From an uncultured Arachnia sp. (GTDB lineage Bacteria; Actinomycetota; Actinomycetes; Propionibacteriales; Propionibacteriaceae): DNA of 64,000 bases. The notes under the pieces are model-generated. The model saw only the letters and a list, made by a program, of their open reading frames with translations, was not told the DNA's origin and did no database searches. Of this stretch, positions 55,730-63,175 are shown piece after piece (position 1 is the stretch's first letter; the number at the start of each line of letters is the position of its first letter). A program made the translations under genes and the position numbers. The stretch covers positions 1-64,000 of the forward strand of contig CANLSH010000010.1 in the NCBI GenBank assembly GCA_947493705.1. Reading direction: 5' to 3'.

Positions 55730-55861
55730 ATGAGTGTTGTCATCACTGTGCGCGACGTCCCCGACCAGGTCCGGGATGAACCGGCGCATCGGTCGCGCGC
55801 CCGGTGTTCGCTGCGAAGTCGTGACACCGGAGCATCCTCTGTAGGCTTCCGCGCACATTAG
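55730..55861 (+). pseudogene. Truncated ribbon-helix-helix (FitA/VapB-like) antitoxin remnant
   Basis: A 43-codon frame begins MSVVITVRDVPDQVRDE, the typical N-terminal strand and first helix of actinobacterial antitoxins of the FitA/VapB ribbon-helix-helix group. After about residue 20 the sequence no longer resembles the family (AHRSRARCSLRSRD) and stops early, and no PIN toxin gene follows. I read this as a decayed antitoxin gene; a chance short frame cannot be excluded. Confidence 0.5.
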
Positions 55862-55883
55862 GCACGAGACGGTTGGGTCTTGG

Positions 55884-56474
55884 TCACCCGCTGCGCATGC
55901 CATCGAGCATCCGGAAGAGATCCAGCGTCACGTCCTCCAGGGTTTCCTCTGGGAAATCACTGTCCGCAATGCAGAGAGCAGCCTCGTTCATGGCACCGGA
56001 CAACAGCGTTGAGGCACTCGCGACGGAGCGGACGGTCATGATGCCCTGGTCCACCAATTCCTCAATCGCGCCACCGAGATGCGCCGCCGATGCCTCGGCG
56101 TCCTGCCGCCGCCACGAGTTCCAGCCGAGAACCGCAGGGGCGTCGATCAGCAGGATCCTGCGAGATTCATCCGCGAGGCTCGCGTTCAGAAACGCTCGGC
56201 AGCCGGCACGAAGGCCGTGCCACGCATCGGCTTCGCCTTCAGCAGCGTGGACCACCGCTTCGGCGACGCGCTGCTGCTCATGTGCTGCGACCGATTCGAA
56301 CAAGCCCTTCTTGTTGTTGAAGTGGTGGTAGACCGCCCCTCGAGTGACGTGAGCTGCAACGGCCACCTCCTCCAAGCGCACCTCGGCGTACCCGTGCTCG
56401 GCGAAGAGCTCTCCTGCCTTCGTGCGGATGAGATGTGCAGTTGCTTCACTCTCTTGCTTGCTGGCACGTGCCAC
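55884..56474 (-). CDS. TetR family transcriptional regulator
   Basis: The 196-residue protein has a TetR-type N-terminal DNA-binding domain (about 12-60): AGELFAEHGYAEVRLEEVAVAAHVTRGAVYHHFNNKKGLFE, with a typical recognition helix. The C-terminal ligand domain is divergent. It is transcribed divergently from a VOC-family gene, with two palindromes in the 84-bp gap. It therefore probably represses itself and that gene in the absence of a ligand. Start is a GTG at 56474. Confidence 0.9.
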   Translation of the reverse strand: MARASKQESEATAHLIRTKAGELFAEHGYAEVRLEEVAVAAHVTRGAVYHHFNNKKGLFESVAAHEQQRVAEAVVHAAEGEADAWHGLRAGCRAFLNASLADESRRILLIDAPAVLGWNSWRRQDAEASAAHLGGAIEELVDQGIMTVRSVASASTLLSGAMNEAALCIADSDFPEETLEDVTLDLFRMLDGMRSG

Positions 56475-56490
56475 ACCAAACCCCTTCCGT

Positions 56491-56540
56491 TACATACGTG
56501 GTGTATGTATAGTACAGAGAGTCATACATACACACTGTAT
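56491..56540. promoter_or_regulatory. Divergent tetR/VOC control region with two palindromes
   Basis: TACATAC (56491-56497) and GTATGTA (56503-56509) form a palindrome with a 5-bp spacer. A second, ATACA (56524-56528) and TGTAT (56536-56540), has a 7-bp spacer. TATAGT at 56508-56513 is a candidate -10 for the VOC gene and overlaps the first palindrome. These are the likely operators of the adjacent TetR regulator. Confidence 0.65.
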
Positions 56541-56558
56541 CTATCCCGAGGAGTTCCA

Positions 56559-56963
56559 ATGTCCTGGACCAGCACCTATCCCGTACTGCTTTCTTCCGAT
56601 GTCGATACGACGGCCGCGTTTTACCAGCGTCACTTCGGTTACACGGTCAATTTTGAGGCGGACTGGTATGTCAGCCTTCAACGCGACCAGTGGGAACTTG
56701 CTGTCCTGGACAAGGACCACGCGACGATCCCGGAGGAGTATCGCGGCGTCGGTGCTGCAGGCGTTCTCATCAACATCGAGGTCAACGATGTCGAGGCGGA
56801 ATATGAGCGACTCGTCACGAAGGGATCTCTGGAGCCGGTCCTCGCCATCCGATCCGAGGAGTTTGGCCAGCGTCACTTCATCGTTGCTGGGCCCGACGGT
56901 GTTCTCGTCGACGTCATCAGCCCCATCGACCCGACGGGGGAATTCGCCACCCAGGTCTCATGA
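56559..56963 (+). CDS. VOC-superfamily (glyoxalase/bleomycin resistance-like) protein
   Basis: The 134-residue protein has the paired beta-alpha-beta-beta-beta modules of the vicinal oxygen chelate fold: YPVLLSSDVDTTAAFYQRHFGY at the start and VLINIEVNDVEAEYERL...FGQRHFIVAGPDGVLVDVI at the end. Members bind metals or act as drug-binding proteins; the substrate is unknown. GAGGAG precedes the ATG at 56559. The divergent TetR gene suggests induction by a small molecule. Confidence 0.85.
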   Translation: MSWTSTYPVLLSSDVDTTAAFYQRHFGYTVNFEADWYVSLQRDQWELAVLDKDHATIPEEYRGVGAAGVLINIEVNDVEAEYERLVTKGSLEPVLAIRSEEFGQRHFIVAGPDGVLVDVISPIDPTGEFATQVS

Positions 56964-57061
56964 TCCTGAGCGATTGCTGAGTTCAAGCTGACCAGCTTCC
57001 CTTCACTGCACAGGGACAGGAAAACAGGACCATCGTCCCGCAGGCCGATGTCATGCGGCGA

Positions 57062-57421
57062 CTACTCCCAGGGCCACTGGGGATCAAGGTGTTGTCGTAG
57101 CTCCATCGCGTCGTGGAGGACCCGACCGACGACCAGAACGTCGCCGTCCGGCCGGCAGATCAGGAAGTGTCGCGGACGGTGGACTTTTCCAGCACGCGAG
57201 CGACGACGGCTCTGCACCAGATGCCAGGAGAACACCCCGTCACCCAGCTCAGGGCGAGGTGTCCGCCCCAACTCGTCGTTGCGGGTGGCGGCATCCCGGA
57301 TGGCTGCGGTGATCAGTGCCTCGTAGCGCTGACGTGCTTCCTCTCCAAACTGGTCGTGTGACCAAGCGAGGATCGAGAGGATATCGGCCTGAGCGGCATG
57401 GGTGAGGCGATACCTTGTCAT
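57062..57421 (-). CDS. parE: ParE/RelE-family toxin
   Basis: The 119-residue protein fits the ParE toxin fold: YRLTHAAQADILSILAWSHDQFGEEARQRYEALI at the start and RPRHFLICRPDGDVLVVGRVLHDAMELRQH near the end. ParE toxins poison DNA gyrase; RelE relatives cut mRNA, and the exact target cannot be told. The ATG shares one base with the upstream antitoxin stop, the normal toxin-after-antitoxin coupling. It appears intact. Confidence 0.85.
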   Translation of the reverse strand: MTRYRLTHAAQADILSILAWSHDQFGEEARQRYEALITAAIRDAATRNDELGRTPRPELGDGVFSWHLVQSRRRSRAGKVHRPRHFLICRPDGDVLVVGRVLHDAMELRQHLDPQWPWE

Positions 57422-57708
57422 CAGCCCGTTGGCAGAGTCGCGGCAGCGCGCGTACCGAGCTGCCCCACAAAGTCGTCGAGGGACTCATCTTCGATGTCGT
57501 CGAATCGACCCATGGAAAGATCTGACCACCCCTGATCGGCCGCTTGGCTTAGGGCGGCAATCTTCGCTGTTTCTTCGGCATGCTCGCGCTCGACCAGCCG
57601 CAGACCTTCGCGCAGTACCTCGCTGGCGTTCTGGTATCGCCCAGACTCCACCAGCGACTCAACGAGTTCGTGCTGGTGCTGACTCAGAACAACATTTCTC
57701 GTCGCCAC
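57421..57708 (-). CDS. parD: ParD-family antitoxin
   Basis: The 95-residue protein starts at a GTG with GGAGG 8 bp upstream. The N-terminal ribbon-helix-helix segment is RNVVLSQHQHELVESLVESGRYQNASEVLREGLRLVE, characteristic of ParD antitoxins. The acidic C-terminus would wrap the toxin. It precedes parE and probably represses the operon. The operon promoter would have to lie at the junction with the SDR remnant upstream, suggesting that the cassette landed there. Confidence 0.87.
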   Translation of the reverse strand: MATRNVVLSQHQHELVESLVESGRYQNASEVLREGLRLVEREHAEETAKIAALSQAADQGWSDLSMGRFDDIEDESLDDFVGQLGTRAAATLPTG

Positions 57709-57761
57709 GGCGACCACCTCCGGTGGCAGTATATGCCAACGCGCGACTATCTGCTGGGTAG

Positions 57762-58204
57762 ATGGAGGCACGCGCATCCACCGCCCAGTGCCGATCGAGA
57801 TCGTCGGCGCTCACCTCGCCGATGGCGCCGTCGGGCCCTGACATCGCCTGGTTGCATATCAACGCATCGATGGTGCCAAACTCTGCAACTGCTGCTGCGA
57901 TCACTCGTGCGGGCGCCTCGGGATCGACGAAATCTGCTTGGAGGTCAGCCACCCGCGCGTCTCCGACAAGATGAGCGCGAACCCCGGCCATTACCGCTTC
58001 GATGTCGTCGCCGCCCCAAGCCTGTTCGTGACCATGGGACGAGAAGTGATGACAGAACACGCTCGCGCCGTAGGCCGCCAGTCGGCAGGCGGTGGCGTAA
58101 CCGATGCCCGCTCTACGACTCACCCCGGTCACCACCACGGACTTCCCCACCAGTGGAAGCGGGTCGCGGGCCAGTGGGTCGCGTTCAATGTTCACGCCTC
58201 CCAT
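57762..58204 (-). pseudogene. Short-chain dehydrogenase/reductase, 3'-truncated
   Basis: About 147 codons read as an SDR: LPLVGKSVVVTGVSRRAGIGYATACRLAAYGASVF (the TGxxxGxG cofactor motif as TGVSRRAGIG), then VADLQADFVDP and IDALICNQAMSG. Similarity ends at HWAVDARAS near 57762, where the parDE cassette begins. The catalytic Tyr-x3-Lys region is missing and is not found on the far side of parDE. The gene is therefore broken and probably non-functional. The start used here is the ATG at 58204. Confidence 0.75.
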
Positions 58205-58258
58205 TAGAGGTGCGGAACCCCGTCGCGTCAACAGAGATGGGCACACCAACAGCGAATT

Positions 58259-58271
58259 TGAACAGTGTTCA
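58259..58271. promoter_or_regulatory. BioQ-like operator upstream of bioYMN
   Basis: TGAAC-AGT-GTTCA is a perfect 13-bp palindrome (15 bp with the outer T/A pair) 61 bp before bioY. It matches the TGAAC-N3-GTTAC/GTTCA type of site reported for the actinobacterial biotin regulator BioQ. It overlaps a candidate -35 (TTGAAC). No bioQ gene is in this window, so regulation by it is inference. Confidence 0.65.
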
Positions 58272-58331
58272 AGTTTCAGTGTTGAATGGGCACGAGTTGT
58301 CTCTTGCATTCCCCATGAAGTGGAGCAGTAC

Positions 58332-58922
58332 ATGTCGACACAGGTGAGTGCCCCTCGTCGGCAGCGCGCACTGGCAACGAGTGACCTCGCCCGCATTGCC
58401 GTGTTCGCTGCTCTGATTTCCGCCATGGCGCTGACCCCGCCCATTCCGCTGGGTCCTGTCCCCATCACACTGCAGACACTCGGGGTGGCCCTGACCGGTC
58501 TCTGTCTGGGTCCATGGCGTGGCTTTGCCGCCGTGGCGCTCTATGTGGCGGTGGGTGCCGCAGGGCTCCCGGTCTTCTCGGGCGGCGCCGCTGGTCTCGG
58601 AGTGCTCATCGGCCCAACAGGGGGGTACCTGCTCTCGTTCCCACTCGCAGCACTGGTGGGGGGATTCGTGGCTCGCTGGGCCGTGCGCCGTGGTCTGAGT
58701 CGGTTGACGCCCGTGTTCTTGATGGGAGGCTTGCTGCTTGCACGTTACCTCGTGATCATGCCCATCGGTGTCACCCACCTCTCAGGGGTGCTGGGGCTCA
58801 CATGGCGGGAGGCGTTCATCATCGACGTGCCGTTCTGGGTGGGGGATCTCATCAAGTCGGTCATCGCAGTCACACTGGCCATGGCTGTCCACAAGGCATT
58901 CCCCCGGTTACTCGGGCGATGA
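58332..58922 (+). CDS. bioY: Biotin transporter substrate-binding subunit BioY
   Basis: BioY (196 residues) is the membrane S component that captures biotin for an ECF transporter. Six hydrophobic helices are visible, and the family signatures are PPIPLGPVPITLQTLGVALTG near the N-terminus and the GGAAGLGVLIGPTGGYLLSFP segment. The ATG at 58332 gives the usual polar N-terminal tail. The stop overlaps bioM by 4 bp. An operator-like palindrome stands upstream. Confidence 0.93.
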   Translation: MSTQVSAPRRQRALATSDLARIAVFAALISAMALTPPIPLGPVPITLQTLGVALTGLCLGPWRGFAAVALYVAVGAAGLPVFSGGAAGLGVLIGPTGGYLLSFPLAALVGGFVARWAVRRGLSRLTPVFLMGGLLLARYLVIMPIGVTHLSGVLGLTWREAFIIDVPFWVGDLIKSVIAVTLAMAVHKAFPRLLGR

Positions 58923-59623
58923 TCCAACTCCACGACGTGAGCGTGGTGATTCCGGCACATCGTCGCGGCGCTGCTGACCGCACTCTGTTGGCGGATGTCT
59001 CACTGTCGTTGCGAGAGCATCGGATCTGCCTCATTGGGGCCAACGGCTCCGGCAAGTCCACTCTGCTGCGGCTGCTCAACGGCCTTCGGTTGCCCACCAC
59101 AGGCACGGTCACCTCGGGCGGATTCGACACCGGCACCCACGGCAGACAGGTCCGTACGAAGGTCGGGTTCATCTTCACCGATCCGCTGGCGCAGCTCGTC
59201 ATGTCCACCCCAGTCGAGGATGTGGAACTCAGTCTGCGGAGCCGCATCAAGGGCCGTTCCTCACGCACAGCACACGCACTGGAGCTGCTGGATGAGCGGG
59301 GGTTGGGAAAACTGGCACACCAGAGCATCCACGATCTTTCAGGCGGCGAGCGGCAGCTCGTGGCCCTCACCAGTGTGCTGGCCGTGGAACCGGAAATCAT
59401 CGTGGCCGACGAACCCACCACGCTGCTCGACCTCAGGAACAAGCTCGCACTTCGGACGACGTTCGCGGCACTCCCACAGCAACTCATCTACTCCACGCAT
59501 GACATGGACGTGGCTGCCGATGCCGAGCGGGTGATCGTCATCGACGACGGGCGCATTGTTGCCGACGGCGAACCCGACGCAGCCATCGGCCACTATGAAC
59601 GACTCATGGGAATGCACCTGTGA
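58919..59623 (+). CDS. bioM: ECF transporter ATPase BioM
   Basis: BioM (234 residues) is the ABC ATPase of the biotin ECF transporter. The Walker A is GANGSGKST (about 40-48), Q-loop FIFTDP, signature LSGGERQ, Walker B IIVADEPTT, and H-loop STHDMD. Only one ATPase gene is present, as in BioMNY systems. The gene overlaps bioY and bioN by 4 bp, giving a tightly coupled operon. Confidence 0.93.
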   Translation: MIQLHDVSVVIPAHRRGAADRTLLADVSLSLREHRICLIGANGSGKSTLLRLLNGLRLPTTGTVTSGGFDTGTHGRQVRTKVGFIFTDPLAQLVMSTPVEDVELSLRSRIKGRSSRTAHALELLDERGLGKLAHQSIHDLSGGERQLVALTSVLAVEPEIIVADEPTTLLDLRNKLALRTTFAALPQQLIYSTHDMDVAADAERVIVIDDGRIVADGEPDAAIGHYERLMGMHL

Positions 59624-60249
59624 ACCCACACGCAGGGGTGCTCGGATTCCATGAACCCGGCAACGGATGGTTGTTCCGGGTCCCGGTGGGTGTGAAGTAC
59701 ATTCTCCTGCTCGCCCTGGTTGTGCCCGTGCTGGCCTTCGCGTCGTGGCCCGTCACGCTCGGTGCCCTCCTCATTGTGCTGCTGTTCCACCGCACCAGCG
59801 GAATTCACCTGTTGCGAGCGTTGCGGCTCGGCTGGATGATGTGGAGCATCCTTGCGATGCTCGTGCTCTTCCACCTTCTCACCCTCGCCCCCGTGGCGGC
59901 CTTCGTGCGGCCTGGGAACCTGCTCGTCGCCATCCTCGCGGCGCGGATGCTGACGCTCACCACGAGCACGCCGGAATTGTTGGATGCCTTGGTGTGGGTG
60001 CTGCGCCCGCTGCGGGTAGTAGGCGTGAACCCGGATCAGGTTGCCCTGGCGGTGGCGCTGATGATCAGGTCCATTCCCCATCTCCTGGGCAGTGTCGACG
60101 ATGCGCGAATGGCCGCACGGGCCCGGGGCTTGGAACGCAACCCCGCACGGCTGCTCACCCCCGTTGTCATCGGTGCGGTTGCCTACGCCGAGCGCAGCGG
60201 GGAGGCACTCATGGCACGTGGCATCGGAGAGCGCACACTGGCCGACTGA
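59620..60249 (+). CDS. bioN: ECF transporter transmembrane subunit BioN
   Basis: BioN (209 residues) is the T component that couples BioM to BioY. It begins with a short loop containing PVGVKYILLLAL and has about five membrane helices. Two coupling-helix motifs of the Ala-Arg-Gly type are expected; AARMLTL and MAARARGLERN are visible, the latter being the second. The GTG overlaps the bioM stop. It closes the bioYMN operon, 33 bp before rapZ. Confidence 0.9.
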   Translation: MNPHAGVLGFHEPGNGWLFRVPVGVKYILLLALVVPVLAFASWPVTLGALLIVLLFHRTSGIHLLRALRLGWMMWSILAMLVLFHLLTLAPVAAFVRPGNLLVAILAARMLTLTTSTPELLDALVWVLRPLRVVGVNPDQVALAVALMIRSIPHLLGSVDDARMAARARGLERNPARLLTPVVIGAVAYAERSGEALMARGIGERTLAD

Positions 60250-60282
60250 CCTCGCGGCTGCACTCCCATTAGGCTGGGATGC

Positions 60283-61152
60283 ATGCCATACACCGAAGCG
60301 CCGCAGCGGCTGGTCATTGTCACGGGGATGTCTGGTGCGGGGCGACGAACCGCAGCGCATGCCATGGAGGACCTCGGCTGGTACGTCGTGGACAATCTGC
60401 CTCCCGTCATGCTGCCGGGTCTGGCCGCTGAACTGGTCCGCACTGGGACGAACCGGGTGGCCGTGGGGTTCGACGTACGGAGCCGCGAACAGTTCGAGCA
60501 GCTTCCCGATGCATTGGCGTCGTTGCGGGAGCAGGGCGTTGAGGTCACTGTCCTGTTCCTCGAGGCCAGCGACGATGTGATCGTGCAGCGGCAGGAATCC
60601 AACCGACGTCCGTTGCCGTTGCAGGGTGATGGGCGGCTGGTTGAGGGCATGGTGAGAGAACGCCGTCTCCTGGCAGATCTACGAGCCAGCGCCGACATCG
60701 TCGTCAATACCTCGGGCCTCACGCCGAGGCAGCTGACGCAGCGAGTGGCCAACCACTTCGGTGACGACGCCAACGACACACTGCGCATCGCCCTGATGTC
60801 CTTCGGGTTCAAGAATGGCCTGCCCATTGATGCCGACGTGGTGTTCGACGTTCGATTCCTGCCCAATCCCTACTGGGTGCCCGAGCTGCGTCCCCGCACC
60901 GGCCTTTCCCCTGATGTGGCCGAGTACGTGCTGGGGCAGCCCGATGCCGTCGCATTCCAGGAAAATGCGCTGCAATTGCTCACAACCATGGCCCCCGGAT
61001 ACATGCGCGAGGGCAAGCGCCAGGTCACCGTGGCCGTTGGCTGCACCGGAGGCAAACACAGATCCACCGCCATCTGCGAGGCGCTGGCCCCCCGTCTCAA
61101 GGAGCGAGGATTCGGCGTCACCATCCTCCACCGGGATATGGGTAAGGAGTGA
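60283..61152 (+). CDS. rapZ: RNase adapter / nucleotide-binding protein RapZ
   Basis: RapZ/YvcJ (289 residues) binds nucleotides and, in enterics, controls GlmS through small RNAs. The N-terminal P-loop region is GMSGAGRRTA (about 15-24), in which the usual lysine is Arg. The C-terminal domain has the signatures SFGFKNGLPIDADVVFDVRFLPNPYW and GCTGGKHRSTAI. TAGGCT at 60270-60275 lies seven bases before the ATG, so the mRNA is probably leaderless. rapZ-yvcK-whiA is a conserved actinobacterial gene set. Confidence 0.93.
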   Translation: MPYTEAPQRLVIVTGMSGAGRRTAAHAMEDLGWYVVDNLPPVMLPGLAAELVRTGTNRVAVGFDVRSREQFEQLPDALASLREQGVEVTVLFLEASDDVIVQRQESNRRPLPLQGDGRLVEGMVRERRLLADLRASADIVVNTSGLTPRQLTQRVANHFGDDANDTLRIALMSFGFKNGLPIDADVVFDVRFLPNPYWVPELRPRTGLSPDVAEYVLGQPDAVAFQENALQLLTTMAPGYMREGKRQVTVAVGCTGGKHRSTAICEALAPRLKERGFGVTILHRDMGKE

Positions 61153-61157
61153 ACACC

Positions 61158-62111
61158 ATGCAGGGCATAGGATCACTTCCCAAAGTTGTGGCCTGTGGTG
61201 GAGGACATGGGTTGTCCGCGTCGCTGACTGCGCTGCGGCGGGTCACAGACAACCTCACGGCGGTGGTCACCGTTGCCGACGATGGCGGCAGCTCCGGCCA
61301 GTTGCGCCGTGAACTCGGCTGCCTGCCGCCCGGCGATCTACGGATGGCACTTGCCGCGCTCTGCAGCGATGACCATGAGGGGCGTACCTGGGCCAATGTG
61401 CTGCAATCCCGCTTCACAGGCGACGGAGCTCTCTCCGGACATGCCATCGGAAACCTCCTGATCGCCGGTCTCTGGCAGCAACTGGGCGATACCGTTGCGG
61501 GACTCGACATGGTGGCGGATCTCCTGCGGACTCGCGGCCGGGTGTTGCCGATGTCGTCGATCCCTCTGGAGATCGAGGCCGATGTCATAGGACTGGCGCA
61601 TGACACACCCGACGAAATTGCCACGCTGTCCGGACAGGCCACAATCGCAGGCACCCCCGGAACAGTGCAGTCAGTGCGATTGATACCGCACGGCCCACCA
61701 GCCTGTGAAGAGGCGGTTGAGGCCATCCGGGATGCCGACGCCGTGGTGCTGGGGCCGGGTTCGTGGTTCACCTCAGTGATACCCCACCTCTTGGTGCCGG
61801 ACCTCGGACGCGCCATCCTCGACACCACAGCTCGGCGCATTCTTGTACTCAACATTGCGCCCGCCGCTGAGACGGACGGATTTTCTGCGTCGCGACACAT
61901 TGAGTTGTTGGCGGAGCACGCCCCGGGTCTCCGGCTGGATGTCGTCATAGCAGATGACGGCTTCGCGGGTACCGATCCCCACCTCGAGCGTTATGCAGCA
62001 TCGTTGGGAGCGGAGTTGGTGGTGGAAGACATCGGACTACGCGATGAATCGCCTCGACACGACGCGAATCGACTCGCTTCAGTTTTCTCCGAGGTGCTGG
62101 CCCAGGGGTGA
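61158..62111 (+). CDS. yvcK: Gluconeogenesis factor YvcK/CofD-like protein
   Basis: The 317-residue protein belongs to the YvcK branch of the CofD-like family and supports growth on gluconeogenic carbon and wall synthesis in other bacteria. The N-terminal motif PKVVACGGGHGLSASL binds UDP-sugars in relatives. VADDGGSSGQLRRELGCLPPGDLR and GHAIGNLLIAG follow. AAGGAG (61144-61149) favours the ATG at 61158. A GTG at 61149 would overlap the ribosome site. Confidence 0.93.
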   Translation: MQGIGSLPKVVACGGGHGLSASLTALRRVTDNLTAVVTVADDGGSSGQLRRELGCLPPGDLRMALAALCSDDHEGRTWANVLQSRFTGDGALSGHAIGNLLIAGLWQQLGDTVAGLDMVADLLRTRGRVLPMSSIPLEIEADVIGLAHDTPDEIATLSGQATIAGTPGTVQSVRLIPHGPPACEEAVEAIRDADAVVLGPGSWFTSVIPHLLVPDLGRAILDTTARRILVLNIAPAAETDGFSASRHIELLAEHAPGLRLDVVIADDGFAGTDPHLERYAASLGAELVVEDIGLRDESPRHDANRLASVFSEVLAQG

Positions 62112-62144
62112 TGGGCGCATGGGATGCATGGCAGTATCTACGCC

Positions 62145-63128
62145 ATGGCCCTGACACAGAAGGTGAAATCCGAGCTCGCCGCCGTGGCCACGCCGCACCC
62201 GAATGCCCGACGCGCGGAAGTGGCCACGATGTTGCGTTTTGCGGGCGGCCTCCACCTCGTGGGAGGGCGCATCGTCGTTGAGGCCGAGCTTGACACGGGA
62301 GCCGCAGCACGGCGGTTGCGGGCATTCGTCAATGAGTTGTACTCCCTGGACAGCGAAATGCTCGTGATCAATTCCGCGGGACTGCGTCGCACCACTCGCT
62401 ACACCGTGAGGGTTGTGCGCGACGGAGAGAAACTCGCCAGGTTGAGCGGCCTTGTCGATCAGAAGCGCCGCCCGGTGCGCGGTCTTCCCCCATCCGTTGT
62501 CGGCGGATCCCTGGCGGATGCCGTCGCTGTGTGGCGGGGGGCGTTCCTGGCTCGCGGTTCACTCACCGAGCCCGGCCGTTCAATGGCCCTGGAAGTGACG
62601 TGTCCCGGTTCTGAGGCCGCTCTTGCACTGGTGGGAGCCGCTCGACGTCTGGGTCTGACCGTGAAGGCGCGCGAGGTACGCGGTGTGGAGCGCGTTGTGC
62701 TGCGCGACGGCGAGGAGATTGCGGATCTGCTGACTCGTATGGGCGCCCACGAGACGCGGCTCGTCTGGGAGGAACGCCGCATGCGTCGTGAGGTCCGAGC
62801 ACAGGCGAACCGCCTGGCCAACTTCGACGACGCCAATCTTCGCCGCTCCGCGCGTGCAGCGGTGGAAGCGGGGGCACGAGTGGAGAGGGCATTGGAGATC
62901 CTCGGCCGCGAGACGCCCGAGCATTTGCGGATGGCGGGTGAATTGCGTCTGCAGCACCGGCAGGCGAGCCTTGAAGAACTCGGGAAGCTGCACGAGCCGC
63001 CGCTGACCAAGGATGCGATCGCCGGCAGAATCCGGCGCCTCCTCGCCACTGCCGACAAAGCTGCACTCATGGCCGGAGTGCCCGGCACCGAGGCGAGCCT
63101 GCCACTGGACATGCGAGACAGCGACTGA
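62145..63128 (+). CDS. whiA: Sporulation/division regulator WhiA
   Basis: WhiA (327 residues) combines a degenerate LAGLIDADG homing-endonuclease domain (N-terminal two-thirds) with a C-terminal helix-turn-helix ([40 protein letters not shown]). In sporulating actinomycetes it activates division genes with WhiB; its role in non-sporulating relatives is less clear. The ATG at 62145 gives the canonical [12 protein letters not shown] start. It follows yvcK by 33 bp. Confidence 0.95.
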   Translation: MALTQKVKSELAAVATPHPNARRAEVATMLRFAGGLHLVGGRIVVEAELDTGAAARRLRAFVNELYSLDSEMLVINSAGLRRTTRYTVRVVRDGEKLARLSGLVDQKRRPVRGLPPSVVGGSLADAVAVWRGAFLARGSLTEPGRSMALEVTCPGSEAALALVGAARRLGLTVKAREVRGVERVVLRDGEEIADLLTRMGAHETRLVWEERRMRREVRAQANRLANFDDANLRRSARAAVEAGARVERALEILGRETPEHLRMAGELRLQHRQASLEELGKLHEPPLTKDAIAGRIRRLLATADKAALMAGVPGTEASLPLDMRDSD

Positions 63129-63175
63129 CAGGTGTGCCGGCACGTCGGAATTGCCATGAGTGCTATGGACCCCGC

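Noticed and set aside
57659-57761. Minus-strand continuation of the SDR frame past 57762
   Set aside because: The frame remains open to 57659 but the residues no longer resemble an SDR and run into parD on the same strand.
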